Shown here in pieces: positions 27,301 through 40,900 of a DNA stretch of 64,000 nucleotides. The notes under the pieces were generated by a model. It ran no database searches. It was not told the origin of the DNA and saw only the letters and a program-made list of their open reading frames with translations. How positions within the stretch are numbered: position 1 is the stretch's first letter; the number at the start of each line of letters is the position of its first letter. The position numbers and the translations under genes are program-made. Source of the stretch: Lepidurus packardi (lineage: Eukaryota; Arthropoda; Branchiopoda; Notostraca; Triopsidae); contig JAKZAN010000001.1 of assembly GCA_023053545.1 (NCBI GenBank), forward strand, positions 13,222,024 through 13,286,023, given 5' to 3'.

Positions 27301-30300
27301 TCCCGGCACATTCTTTTTTCTTATTTGTGGTATGGATTTTGGGAGGACTCGTTTTTTTCGAGGTAGAATTGCGTTGCTGGGGAAAAAGGAAGTCCTCAAG
27401 AGTCAACATAAAGAACCCTGGCTCCTTATCGACTAAACTCGCGGTTGCAATAACTAGAAGTCCATGTCCAAGTTTTAAGATAGCTTTACATGGAGCTGTC
27501 CAAGTTTGCCGCTGCATTGCTAAAGTCTCTAACCTAATAGCTCTCCCTTCTTATATATTGCTGGAGTACTTTTTTTGGGCGTAGAACAAGTACTACGATG
27601 TTTTCCTACCAAAAAAAGGCGAGACAAATACAAAAAACTGAAGAAAAGAGATCGAGGTTCACTTTCCGATGTGATATTGCTCCTTGGATAATACCATTTC
27701 CTTAGACATACATAATACGTCTAGCATTCACATGCTTTAGGGTCCCCTTCTGCATATAAACCACTTTAGATTTAGTTCTCCCCCTTCGAAGACGCAAACG
27801 AACACACTGGGATTGCGACAACTTTTATAGGTCCAAAGCAATCCCTAGGTGGCAAAAGACAGGAATGAGTGCCAAGTAAAAAAAAAAAAAAAATCCCTTT
27901 GGTTTTCCCCCCTCTCCAAAGGGTAACTGTATCCATATTTCCTTCTGGCGTCACTCGGGATCCATTTCGTGTCCGTTGTATCTGTCGTTAAGTCCGAGAG
28001 GCAGTATTAAAAATCTGGAAGTTAAGCGGGGAAAAGGCGTGTTTGGCTGTGCGTGTTGTGTAGTGCGTATACTGGGAAGCAGATGAAATTCTTGTCGGAA
28101 TCTTGAAGCCTGAATGTAAGAAAAAGTAATAGCAAGACTCTAAGCCATGAGACGATAAGGAGCATTGTTGTAAACGGATGAAAGATCCTGAACCACTTTA
28201 TAAAGGAACGCAGTGGCGCATTTCGGGAACTTAATGGCACATAGATAGCATTTACTATAATGCTCGTGTTCGTGGGAAGAACGATTTGGGGTTATGTTGT
28301 GCGCCCTAAAATTTCCCCTCGTAAGTTATTCTGTACCCTAGATCAGCGTATGGTCTCTAAAAAGTGCCCATTTAACCAACGACCCGGAGTCGACCTCATA
28401 AAACTTCCGTCTTGCTCGAGATCGTTTCCCAACTTCGCTTGGCCTTATCTTCGCAACAGAAATGCAACCAGATTTTGCACACTCAGGACTTGTTGTGTAC
28501 ACCAGAGATGAGCTTTCTTCAAACTCAAATCGAATCCTGTATTCCCAGCAGCAACTCAAACATCAAGATGAACCAATTTGCCTCACGATCCTGGCGGAAT
28601 GCGAGCCTCAGATAGAAACCCCGGCTGGTTATATGCACTGGTTAAAAAAAATTGATTTTACAATACATGTACTTTCCCCGTCCAAAACCACGTTTCTTAC
28701 CAATCGTACCGCGATGCAATAATGAATAACGAAGCGCAACCTATCGAATTTCGTTCGTAACCGGGATGTTGTCCGGTTACTCCGGTCCGGCTTGGCGTTC
28801 TTTCACGTCAGTACATTCTACGTTCTAACTTTAAGCTTTATTAAGACCACGGTGTACTGCCAGTAATGGATAATTTTTTGTCAAAAGCTGCCGCTGATGT
28901 CATACCATTTCTCATTGTCATTTCCTAAACTTTAAACAAGAAATTAAAAGAAACAGAAGGAGATAATTGAAAAACTATTTTTCTAAACTCTTGCTTTAGA
29001 TTTTGATAAAATTATGTATTTAAAATTTTCGTAACTTTTCATATAAACGTTGGAACCATATTTCGTGCATGAAACTAAGGTTGATCAAGGCCAGAAAGCT
29101 GAAAACCTCTTGGGCGTTGCACAAAAGGCCATATGGTTCTCCGCATTATAAGTATTGTATTGACTCTGTGCGCTTGCAACCCCCCGTTTTATATAGGCCT
29201 GTGCAGACCCTTTTTCTGTTTCTCCCTCATTAAAAACAGGATTTACGACTCCAAATGAGCTGTTCGACTTTGGCGGGTTCCACCTAGTTGCACTGGTATA
29301 TGTGTGTCTAATATCACGTATTAAAGTGTCGAAACTTTTGTGCGCTGTTATTATTTGACCTCGGATGTTTTTTGTCTCTTGGCTGGCTGATGGATTTTTA
29401 GGACCTTGCTTCGGTCAAATGAAAGGGGGGGGGGACTCTTTTGGTGCCGCTAAAAGTTTGGGTGTCAAGAACTTAAAACCACCAGCACTTCTAAAGCTCG
29501 CATTGGTTATGAAACTTATATATCTATATTTTATATATCTTTTAGAAGGAAATTGTATGTCACAGCGTTGTTTGGGGCACACGGTATTGTATTCCAAACC
29601 TAATGTGTCGTGCCGTGTCGTGCAGTGTGGTGCCTAGCACCAGTCTAACAGGGCCTGGCTTGTCTAGCAAATCAATTCCTGGAGCTTCATTTAGGCCTCC
29701 GTATGGGGTCCAAAAATTATCCCTTTTCCCCCTTTTATATTCCGCACGTCTCCAACCGTGTCTAAATGTGATGTTGTAACCATCGGCGAAGAGACTCTAA
29801 AGTTGTTCAACAGACAGCACAAATACTAACAGTTGCATTAGCCTGGTTAAGCTACTCGACGTCGTACTTGGCATCGTGAAATCCCAGGAAAAGGTCGAAC
29901 TCGTCCGAGGTAGTTGAAAGAGAAGCTGACAGCGAAGCTTTATCGAGTGGTACCTTTCGGTATGTCACGTTGCAATCTGACGGGAACTCTATAAGACCCT
30001 ATAAGCAACAATTGTATGTAATACAAGAAAGGGAGGAAAATTATTGGGCTCCTAAAGTGTCGAGCACGTATTATTTTTTTATTGGGGGGAGGGTAGTACT
30101 TAAGTATTTCTGTATGATTGTTTACAGGAATAGAAAAGCTTTGAGGGTTTCTGCTTTTAGACCTTCCCATTTATGCCAGCTGCTGGTCAAAGGGAACTTG
30201 GCGTTATATTGGTAATAGATTTATTGATCAGATTCCGGCCAAGGAAGTTCGTTATATTTCTTTCCTTTTTCAACGCTTGGAGAGACGAACGCAGGAAAGC

Positions 30301-33300
30301 CACGCCAGCAAAAAACGCGAGCTTTTTTTTGCTTCTATATTAAATTAGTTTCCTGCTTTAGACGGGATTGCTAGATACACTCTGCAGTTGCTATAACCAG
30401 CAGTTTGGGTTCCAAGAGTACATACTGCACAACGCTGGGCTCACTGCATACAGTACTTCCCTCGTAAGACGTGGTCGTTGAATAGTACAGGCGGGTATAG
30501 GCAGCTTGCAGAAGCCAACTGCCATGCCAGGATAGAAAAGGGGGTTAGGATCGAGGGGGTTGAGTAACATGTTGGTTAGGTTTCCTCATAATCCATGCGT
30601 GAAAGGGTATCGTAGAAGGCATAAGTAGGGTGAGATGTACACGTGCTGGATTATGTGTGTGTGTTACACAGAGAATGACCATACGTTTGGTTGCGCTCAG
30701 GTTTTTCGAGTTCAGAGGGTTACTTATAATAGGCAATCGCGTTGGGAGTAAAAAGCAAGCAGATCAGTTTGGGGAAATGTTCGAAAAAGGGCGGAAAAGA
30801 CGCAAAAGGTTCCGTGTAGCAACCCCGAAACCCAGGGGGTGGCGATTGCAACGGCCACACGAATCGAATACAACAGCTCCATAGGCTTTTCCTTCGGCAC
30901 CCTTGCTGCATATATCGACCCTTCTACCTTTGGGGTCTATACTCGTCCCTGGCACACACACATATAACACATCAATACGACGAACCCGTCCCTTTCTACA
31001 GACATTGATAAGGGTGAAGGGGGGTTAGAGAGCACCCATGGACGGGGAAAAACGTCTTTTTGCTCCATATACCTTCAATGACTGTCAAGCTGCAAATAAC
31101 GCCAATTTTTTTTATTTGATTTTTTTTTCGAGTAAAGCCACCTACGGTATCGTATGCACACAACCAGCAAAACGCAGCAGTGACGCCCCAAACACCGAAT
31201 TGGTAATGGAATGATCTAAGGTTTCAGTCATGAAAAAGAGGCTCTGGGATTTTTTTTTATTTATTTTTTAAACTAGCGAACCTTCCTAATAGTTGGATTT
31301 TTTTTTCTATGACTATATATTAGAGAGTGCAGGTGCGTTAGAGGAGGTTTAGTGGGAATGACACGTGACTTTCACACTGCACTGGGTCTTATTTTTTCTG
31401 CTAGGTGCGGGATAGCCTTTGGTCAAGAGGGGGGGGGGGGGATTGTTTGCTACTAACACGTGCATTCATAGCCCATCAGCCCACCCTTCGCCTATGATAT
31501 ATTTAGGTAGAACGGCAATTGAAAAACAGAGCCTATAAATGTGTATGTGCCAGACAGTCCTTGCGTGCTTTGTTATCGTTCAATACATCGGCTTCCCTTG
31601 ACAGCTTATAGGAACATGTCCCCTCTACCTACGGTTTAATTATGGAAGAATCTCTTTAGATACACGAAAGTAATACAAGCTATTTCCGTGCTAGAGGTTT
31701 CTGAATTTTCGCATTTTTGTAGATTTTCTGGTACTTTTTCCACTTTGTGAAATACCAAATGCATAAAAAGGAATTCATTTCTTTTTTACCCCGCCACAAC
31801 AAGTTCTCGGAAAGAAGCGTTTGCACGCGGCTCGAGTTAGCTAGACAAGCAGTTAGTGTTTTCTTTTTTTTTCAGTGCAGTCGGTTCTACGAAGGCGTAA
31901 TGTCCCGTGCTTCCGAGAATTACGTAGCGTTTCACAAAAGAGTTGGTATGCTGCATGCTCCTACCGGATGCATCCAAATGCGAATAGAATATTGATGTAT
32001 TATTGGTTCAACTCAACTATATGTCCTTTGCTGCCGCCTCATTAAACCTAGATGAAAGTACCGAACGTACTGGACATATGTCTCTCTCTTTCTTTTTCAT
32101 TTGCTCGCGCAATTCTCGCTCTATTTTTATTTCCCCTTTTTCATCAAGCTCATCGCTAATAAGACCAATATAGTATTAGACTAAACCCCCAACAGTTTCG
32201 AGCATTTTGGAGTTTTCAACCCCTATAATCGTACTAACAAGTAGTACTAAGCCCAGGCAAACTTGGCATACAATACACAGGACATAATATTTAACGTTGG
32301 GAAGGGGAGAATGGACTCAACCCTTTCAATCCCTAACGTAAAGCCCTGGCTTAACTGTAAAGCCTCGCCAAGCGGTCGTGTTACCGGTCTACCAATTTTC
32401 CCTCAAGTAAAGAGGCGGAGTAAAGGTGGCCGTGGGAACGGCACAAGCAACACGTGCCCTTGTTATTACTCATACAGGCCCTTCCCCCACCTTAACTAGC
32501 AGCATTCCTGTCCTGGTGCCGCTCTATTTCGAACGTTTGTCATTAGACTCCTGCCACTTTTTACGCTCCTCCTTCCGTTTGTATCCTTGTTTTTCTATTA
32601 TGTACGCCGGCACCAAGGGACAGGGGAACGAATACCAGTTCAATGGAATTGGAATTGCGTAATGGCGAGTTTTGATTCCTAGGCTGCTTAGCATACATGT
32701 CGAGCAAGAGGACTGACACGTGCGATGTATAGAGCCAGGGAGCGTGTGGATGACCCGGTGTGGGAAATATATCTATAGGGAAGCCGCTATTGGCATTATG
32801 CAATCTCAAAAGCTCTAAGGTTTTTGTGTGAAGCGGATGGCCCCGTGTATAGCTTTTACCCCCTACCCCACTCTTCCCCTCTCATGTTACGAAGAGCTTT
32901 TCATCTTAACAATGCTCCTCATTATGGTCCCAGCGGTTTTCGGTTTGCCTTAGTGGGGAACAAAACGTTCGGAAATACGCCGAGTGTGCGTGGCCAACTT
33001 TTGCGAACCCAAACGTTTCACAGCCCAATCAGATTGTCAGCAGTGCCACGTGGAAAATCCGTAAGCCAGTATTGACTTTTATTGTAATGGATTTATAACG
33101 CGTGAAAAGGGGCCTTGCGTTGGAAACTTTTAGGATTGCTAGCACAAGGAGATGAAAAGAACTGGCCAACAGCCCAAGTGTATACGCACACAGCTATCTG
33201 TATGTGTGCCACCACGCAAGGATACTTCGGATGCTTTTTTGGGGGAAAAGGAGTGTATTACTTGGACATCCCCAGCACGCGTTCAATACCGTTTTACTCC

Positions 33301-33953
33301 CTCTGTCTCTCTTTCTCTCGCTTGAGAGAAACCTCCTGGTAACTATAGCACCCCCGCTGCTCCATCAGCATTCCCTGCTAACGCGTTGATTACTATTTCT
33401 TGCTGTTGATTTTTTATTATTTTTTAGGGGGGTATAAGGGAGCAAGCACGGAGAAAAAAAGAGTATTATTCCAAAAGGCCAGGGGGAAAGAAATATCTTG
33501 TTTAGGAGAAAACGTTGGGAGCGAATGAGATTTCCGGAGCCTGTCAATCAGAAGGTGTGATTCTCTAGGTTGACATGTGTGTAACATAAGTTTGGGGTGG
33601 AGGGACGCAATACGTAGCTGAAGCTTCCCCAGTTGCAGCTGCCGATGTGAAACTCAATAACGACTTATATAGCCCGCTAGGAAGCGAGACAGCGAGAGCG
33701 CGAGGGAAAGACATTGGGATTTCATTCGATGTGGACCATTAAATTCCACGGCTTGGAAAATGGGAAATAGCAGCTTTTGAAATAGGAATGGGGAAAGATG
33801 GGTCCAACGAGAGAACCGGCACGGTTGTTAATATGGTTCAACCCCAAGTCTTTCACTGCAATGTCGGGTGCTGGTGTTTGGGCAAAGAGAAGAAATTGTT
33901 CCATTTAACTCTTGTTTAGATTCTTACATTATTTTTTATTATAAATAACAAAC
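24323..33953. other. Anonymous intergenic DNA, no supportable gene
   Basis: No frame is convincing. 28462-28722 (+) reads somewhat protein-like but overlaps two other frames of equal length and has no motif I know. Homopolymers include A16 (27878-27893) and G13 (31429-31441). Confidence 0.45.
31429..31441. repeat. G13 homopolymer
   Basis: Thirteen consecutive G. Confidence 0.9.
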
Positions 33954-34226
33954 GGCTCCTGTATATCTTAGCTCGGTATAGGCAGTTAGCATGGGGAATC
34001 TCAGAACGACTTGTCGTTGAAGGCAGCACATTTCATGAAGCAATGCTTCGACAGTAAGCTTGAGCCTACTAACAGTACATCACCAATCCAGCATTTTTTC
34101 AATGAATAATTACCGACAATTAGCTGTATGTATTTACTTTCTTACGCCAGGCTTATGCAAAACAGTAACAAACATCAGCGCCATCGATGACAGTTTCGCA
34201 TCAATAAGCTAAGGTATACGTGAGCC
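33954..34226 (+). mobile_element. MITE family A, full-length copy
   Basis: Both ends are present: GGCTCCTGTATATCTTAGCT on the left and AGCTAAGGTATACGTGAGCC on the right, imperfect inverted repeats of about 20 bp. The right end abuts TTAA (34227-34230). The left half shares GGTATAGGCRGTTARCATGG and CAGTAAGCTTGAGC with the 35740 copy, and the right half shares the family core AACAAACATCAGCGCCATC. 273 bp, no coding potential. Confidence 0.85.
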
Positions 34227-34230
34227 TTAA

Positions 34231-35735
34231 CACAGTAGAAAGAACTCTTTTTTTCTCTCTATCAAACGGATAGATTTGGATGGTATTAGAAGCTGAGTGC
34301 TCTGCACGCGGCAGGACCAAGTTAGGTATTGTTGAGGACTTGCTTTTTCCCCGTGGCCAAGCAGAGAAGAGGGCTCTTGAAAAGCTCTGACGAGGCGGGA
34401 GACCAAACGATGCAAAAAGCAGATTTATTTTTTATTTATTTTTTTTAAGTTTAAGGCTCGATGGTGCTGACAGTAAAGCGTTGCCTTTTACTGGGATAAA
34501 CTTTCATTAACGACCCGTTGCCGAGGAGGCATACAAACTGATTGTTGGGATACCGTCACGCAGTCTCTTCCCATTCTCTCATTCCTTCTTCGCTTCTTAA
34601 ACTGTGTCCATGCTGCGTCTCTAGGAGGTTTTCAATCTTCCTTGCCGTCACGGCTGTCTCCAGGCTATCGTATAGCAAACTCCCTCAAAACTTGGATGCT
34701 GAGTTGGCTACTACATAGAGTTTTAAAATCCTCAACAGCTTGGGCAAATTGTTATGCAAATGCTCCTTAGCTTTTAACACAATGAAGAAACACAGTGTCT
34801 TGATCTCCCTAAGCTGCAACGCTTTCGGGAACATAAGGGGTAAAATAATAAAAAAAAAATGTTTCAGATGGGACTGTAATTGGACAACTTTTTGCGAATA
34901 AAAGAAGATGAACACACTTGCCTAGTAATTTAATTTCCTGTTTTTAGGGGAAATTGCCTAGTTGAATTGCATGACGGAAGCACTTGAAATGCGCTTCTCC
35001 ACACAGTTTGGCTTGTTAAAAGTAAAGGAATTAAAAAAAGTAAAGGAAAACAAAAGCTTATAGTACAGACGTCATTGGCGTGTATGTTGTACAAGCTTTA
35101 AATGAAAAGACAGGCCCTTTGTCGTTTTAACCAGTCCCCCAAATCGTTCGGATCGAGGAAACGGAGAAGTAAAAAGCCGGAGTGACAGGTCCGGAAGAGG
35201 TACCCTGTACTTAAGTTTATTGATGTAATAGCTGTGTGCGGAGTTGCCCATTTCCAGGGACGGACAGGTGCTCTACAAGAAAGTTGTGTCAGTCTCTGAT
35301 GGCTTTTATCGTGCTGTTAGCTTTTCATCGCAGCCAGCGAACCTAAATGGGAACCTAGACTCGACGGCAGAGCGATCAGCACCTGTCCACCTTGTGATGA
35401 TGATCAAAAAAGGGCAAACTCAGCCATAACAGCGAGCAGTAGCAGCAGCAGCAGGACAATGCCCAAAACTTATAAAGATTATAAAGCCGCTTAAAGCTTT
35501 GGGAAGGAAACTTTGGCCGACGAAAAATTAGTCCCCATGTTCGCTTAACGTACCAGAAAGGCTCAATTTACCGACTTTTCATCACGGTTTCATTGTGGAA
35601 TTCACCAAAGCTGGCTGATTGAGGGAATTACGAAAAGCTGGCAAGCGCTGAGTTCTCAAATAGAGATACTTTTAAACTCCATGACCTTTCTGGGGGCTTT
35701 ATATGTACACATATATATGCTTGTGATCAATAGTA
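34231..35735. other. Spacer between two MITE A copies
   Basis: No gene or repeat recognised. The two flanking MITE A copies are in the same orientation about 1.5 kb apart. Confidence 0.5.
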
Positions 35736-35739
35736 TTAA

Positions 35740-36040
35740 GGCTCCCATATACCTTAGCTCGGTATAGGCGGTTAACATGGGGAATTTCGGGACAACTTTG
35801 GGAGAAAACAAGTAAATTTCATGAAAAAATTATTTGACAGTAAGCTTGAGCTTACTGCACATCTTTCTCCAATAATTAAAAATGAATAATTAAATAAATA
35901 AAAATAAGCAATATGCAAATAAATGCAATTAGCTACCTATTTCTTTTCTTACCTTCGTACGCAAGGCTCGCAAAAACAATAACAAACACCAGCGCCATCT
36001 GTGGGTCATTCCCATCAATAAACTAAGGTATTCGGGAGCC
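35740..36040 (+). mobile_element. MITE family A, full-length copy
   Basis: The left end GGCTCCCATATACCTTAGCT is preceded by TTAA (35736-35739). The right end is AACTAAGGTATTCGGGAGCC (the reverse complement of the left with a few mismatches), followed by GAAG, so the second TTAA is lost or TTAA belongs to the terminal repeat. 301 bp. The core reads AACAAACACCAGCGCCATC. TTAA targeting would fit piggyBac-like elements, but no transposase is present to assign it. Confidence 0.85.
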
Positions 36041-37426
36041 GAAGAAAATCCTTCGAATATTTCTGGGAAATACGGCAACAGACTGTTCAAGATCGGCTGA
36101 ATGAAAACATGTACTACTGAGCGCTGCTGTAGTAAAAGATTGCAAAATTGCATGCCCATAACGAGCTCCATTCATGTCAAATGTCTTTGCTCTTACATAT
36201 GAAACCGACACTCTTAAGGAACTCGTTAGTAAGGGACAGCATTTAATTAATTTTTATGATCACCGAGCTGGGCGACATTATGCTCGCAGGATGAGCTCTT
36301 GCAGCGATTTTCATGTACGTTAATAGGGTCATTTCCGTTATTGCTTACGCTCTTGCTGGTTTGTGAGCACGTAGACAAACAGGTATCCTATCGTTTAACG
36401 AGGGGGTACCCAGTTATTAAAATCCGCATACTTTCCTTTGGAACAAAACGTTTGAATTATTTTTTTCTTTTCTTGGGGGGTATTAAATGATAGCGTGAGA
36501 TTATTAATGGGAGTTCGGTCCGGTTGCAATTCAAAGAAATGGGTAACGGTTACCGGGGACACCCCCAACTTAATCCTTCGAAAGCCGATTTTTTTTTTAA
36601 AGAAAAAAGTTTCTATGGTTCCCTGCGCCGCATTTGCATTTTAGATAAGACCTGGCGCTGATTTCCTCGCTGTGTGCAATATGCAAATGTCCATAAAAGC
36701 TTCTATAGCGGGGTTTTGCAAGAGAGTGGGGGGGGTCTGCTGCTTTGGGGGATGTCAAACTTCTTGCAATTCAAGTTTATAGCGAAGCATGGAGAGAGAG
36801 GGGCTCACTCGTTCCCAACAATAGCTTTTTGGCTCAACCCCTCAGGAGTATTAAAGCAGGTGCTGGTACTTTGAATTTTCTGGGATCTTCAATTTACAAA
36901 ACCCCGGTATGGTACCGGGGGAAAAAGGTTTAAGCTTTTTAGAAGCAGACAAGAATAAGATGGGTTGTTATACGACATGGAGCTTGACAATCAAAGTTTT
37001 TATGGGACTGATACACCGTGATCTCATTAAACTCCCGAAAGGTACAACGTAATATTACAGCTGTGTGTACACTTACGTAAATGTATTTCCTTTGCCTGCT
37101 TTGCCTTATTTCCAAAGTTGTTTGCCTTGTTGCAATAAACCTTGCACTGTAAAATAAGATCGCCTTGATAAGTACGCGCGAACAATTCTTAAACGTATAC
37201 AATTCTCTTGTGGTTACGTCGATTGGGGACGCTTATGTTTGTTTAAGCGAAAAAGGATCCGAAAACTCACGCTCCGGTGCTTTTGGCCACAGGTTTTTAC
37301 TCCAAACCCCTAATTTGCATAGATAAATTGTCCTTGATAACAAGAACAACCTTGAACCATGCAAAAGCTTTAAGAATTAGGTACATTTGCCACATTTCAA
37401 AACGACATGGAAAAAGCCGGTCGGAG
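36041..37426. other. Anonymous intergenic DNA
   Basis: No gene or dispersed repeat recognised. Several short low-complexity T and G tracts. Confidence 0.5.
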
Positions 37427-37428
37427 TA

Positions 37429-37922
37429 AGGCCACGGTGTTGTTCAAGTAGTTGAAGTTTCTTGCCAAAAGATGGCAATGGTGTCATACCCCTCTATCAT
37501 GATTTTATCATGAATTATGCAACTTGAATTAATGCAACTTGAAATTTTATCATGAATTATGCAACTAACACTTGCAACAGGAATTTCAAAGAAATTTTAC
37601 AATAACATTGAACAATTCTTTCTTTAAAATATCTTGATAAAAAATAATTTAAAACGCTGCCCAATATCATTCGAAAGATCTAAATATGTGGATGTATTTG
37701 AACTGGTTCAAGTTACGAAAATTTTAAGTAAATAATATATCTAAATCTTTTAAAGCAGCGTTTTAGGAAAATTTTTTATCAAGATATTTAAAACAATCAA
37801 ATGTATCGTTGAGTTCCTTTTACATGTCTGTTTCGAGTTTTGTTTCCAGTTGCATCATTCTATTGACATCAATGTCATCTTTTGACAAAGAAAGACCAAC
37901 TTCTTGAACAACACCGTGGCCT
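37429..37922. mobile_element. Foldback MITE with long inverted arms
   Basis: The ends AGGCCACGGTGTTGTTCAAG and its reverse complement at the right side are near-perfect. The inner arms also pair: ATATCTTGATAAAAAAT and AAAACGCTGC followed by AGATCTAAATAT on the left match inverted counterparts at about 37740-37800. Arms are about 230-250 bp with little loop. TA flanks both sides (37427-37428 and 37923-37924), consistent with a TA target duplication (Tc1/mariner-like). Inside the left arm ATTTTATCATGAATTATGCA is duplicated about 45 bp apart. Confidence 0.85.
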
Positions 37923-40900
37923 TAAGTGTATTGGGACTTGGGGTTTTGTTTAACTTCAAAGAGATCACTAAAAAAAAGGAGTTGGAACTAGTTTATGGGA
38001 GGTGTGGACTCCAGGTCAGTTAAATGGTCAGTGAAGAACTCTTCCGACGCTTTTGGCCCGTAAAATGTTTTGCATCCGGCCAGCAACTTCACCTTTTAGG
38101 AGTTCTGGGTCTCCTGCGGCTAAATAGTCCCAAAGATCTTCCGTTCCGGCTAGATTTTTTCCGAGTCACTTTCTTAATAGATCCTTTCACCCGTGGTGTT
38201 CACCTTTTTAGCTTCCTCGCCACCATCTTCTTGCCCCTCTCGTTATTTTTAAGGTTTGTATTATATTAAAAGTTAGGATGCCTAGATAATAAGGGCCTTC
38301 CTGCTGGAGAACTAGTGTCTAATAAGGTTGGTATGCGCCTGGCGCTCAAATGCCCTTGCTGGCAGGCATATTTCTGCTGGGAATGAGAAACGGAACTTGA
38401 CTCTATATTACCTTTTCTTACGAGACCTACCTTCACGTAGCGCTTTTTTAATTTTTTTTTCTTGAGTGGTAAGCCTTTACAAGACTTTATTTATATTACT
38501 TGAAAGTTATTCAACACTGGATTACCTTTTCCTTTAAGGTAAAAAAGAAAATCATAACTGAGGACATGGGAACACAACTAGGTTGGGGCTTTTCGTGGGT
38601 TGGAGAAGGGCATGAATGGCAAAACTAATACTATTAGCGAGGAAAAGAGATCGGTGCATGTTACAAGGTCGGGTTCCAGGACTTGAGCATATATACTTTT
38701 CTGTACAAAAAGCGATATGTGCGCAAGTTAATTTTTTTTTTGAAAGCAAGTGATGCTTGACATGATGGTACACTTTCTAGATAGTATCTAGAGGACAATT
38801 TGCTACGCATCACGTGACGTCCGATTTTCTATGCTCAAGATTTGCAAGTTCTTGACATGCAAGCGTTATCTGGCAATTGCACTGAAATTTCGAGCCAAAA
38901 GAATAAAGAAAAAACGATTCCATTTGGCTTTTGGACCACGCGGATTATATACGCGAACTAGGGAGTTTTCCGGGAATCCCATGGATGATTGTTTTCGGAA
39001 AGATAGTTTATTTCTAAAAATGATGGGGTAATAGCTGCCAAAATTCGGTCGAACAAATTATGGCCGTGCCCCACGGTTCATTTACGTGGTAATATATACT
39101 CGAATTTTTTTTGGCATTTGGTGTCTTGTTTGGTTTTGGCCAAATGTTGGTATTTTAATACAACAAAAGAAAACAGATGTGGTAACGCTAAGTAAGAAAG
39201 TAAAAAAAAGGCTTGAGGTAAAGACGTTAAAAAGAAAATAGATTAAAGCCTGGTGCCTTTTTTGTGGCCGCAGTTCAGGACTTTTTCTTGTCATTTTTGC
39301 TTTTATTTTGGTTTCGCTGGCTCACTTTCTTGGAACGGAGACTTAACATGAGCATTTGAGCCATATAACTATGAGGCATGCGTGCCGACAAGTAATTGAG
39401 GAGCTCCTAAGGCAAAAGCCACTTTATATGTGCTCGGTTAGGTTCATATTCCTCAAGTGTCACACGACACAAGATTCAGGCACGGAAAGCAATCGCTTCC
39501 CCCCTTTTTATTACCTTCACTAGCGACCATCGGCCATGCCATTTTTCGGGGTTATCTGACAAGTAAATGGAAGCTTTCTTTAAAACCAATTATGAATAAT
39601 AATAATAATAATACCCTTTTTGTGCATGTTCCCCTACATTGTAAGGCTGTAACTTATTGTGTGTGTCAATGAAGAGTTGTGAACTCTTCTGGGGAGTATA
39701 TTCACCACAGAACCCCAGTGTGACCACAAAATAACAAGCTTTGATGGCTGTTGGCTTTTGCCATATTTTAAGATATACAACCTCTCTTATAACAGGGATT
39801 ACTAAGAGTTTCGGTTATGTTGTGTGGCTCCTTGTCGACTTGCATACTTGAAATACTGCCAGTTAAGTTCTTCTCAAAGCTAAAAGTTGTATGTTTCTGA
39901 TGGGCGGAACATGACTTGTAAGGTTTGCGTGCAATTACCTTCGGCTTTTGCATTTCTTAGCGCTGGGCACCGAGAGCCCCCAAAACGAGCTTTTCACCCT
40001 CGCACAGATTTTGAAAATAAACGCCCCACTTCCATTCCATGGGTCGGCGACTTTTGCTCTACAGAGCTCTTACAGAGTTCTACAGAGCATACACATGGCC
40101 CACATGTCCAGAAGGCCCCCCGTTTATGAAAGGGCGGCCAGAGAAACTCGTTGTCGTTATTAGATCAAAGGATAGGTCATTATCGTAGTAAATGGCTCTA
40201 AAATTGGAAGCTCGAATCTTATTGACAGTCTTGATTGAGGAAAGAGGGGATGTAGTGTTTTGTCGGGGGGTACGGAAGTCATTTGTTTTGGTTTCAAAGT
40301 CTGTCGCTGAGTTGGACACTCGTAGCGTTGGAAATGTGCTGTCTATTTAGACTATCTAGAAATATCGCTATAAGGTACTCGGTGACCCCAGTTGTATCAC
40401 CATTAAGCCCCGGAAATAAAACGTGTGAATCTTGCGTACTTTTTATCTTGGTTATGTACCCTAAGAGCATTAGCGAGTTACTAAGTGCTGTGTTGTTTTC
40501 TTTTACCGGGTTTTAGTGCTTTCGTCGTATAAGGCTGGAACTTTTCTCTCGGTAGGCAAAGCCCCCGCTTTAGTCAAGGAAACGGCCTGCTGCCTCTAAA
40601 CTCGGCAGGCGTAGGCACGAAAAACGCATAAACGCAATAAGGCCCGTTAACGCTGTGCCGACAATAGACCATCGTTTTAAAGAGGGGCTCCTGTTTTTGT
40701 ATTCTTTTCTTTCTTTTTTATGACTCGAGCATTGTTAACGCTGTACGCCTTGTGTCCTAGGGCCCAAGTAACCTGTAGACGCATTTCTAAAAAGTGCCGA
40801 AATCCCAGCCATGACTAATATCAGTTGGAAACTTGGAATCAGTTCCTTCTGTTTCAGTTTGGTTCCAGCAGAGGCATGGAACGGAACCATTTTAGTCTTT

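Noticed and set aside
28462-28722. Protein-like frame of 86 codons
   Set aside because: Two overlapping frames of similar length exist and no family could be named. Left out as a gene.
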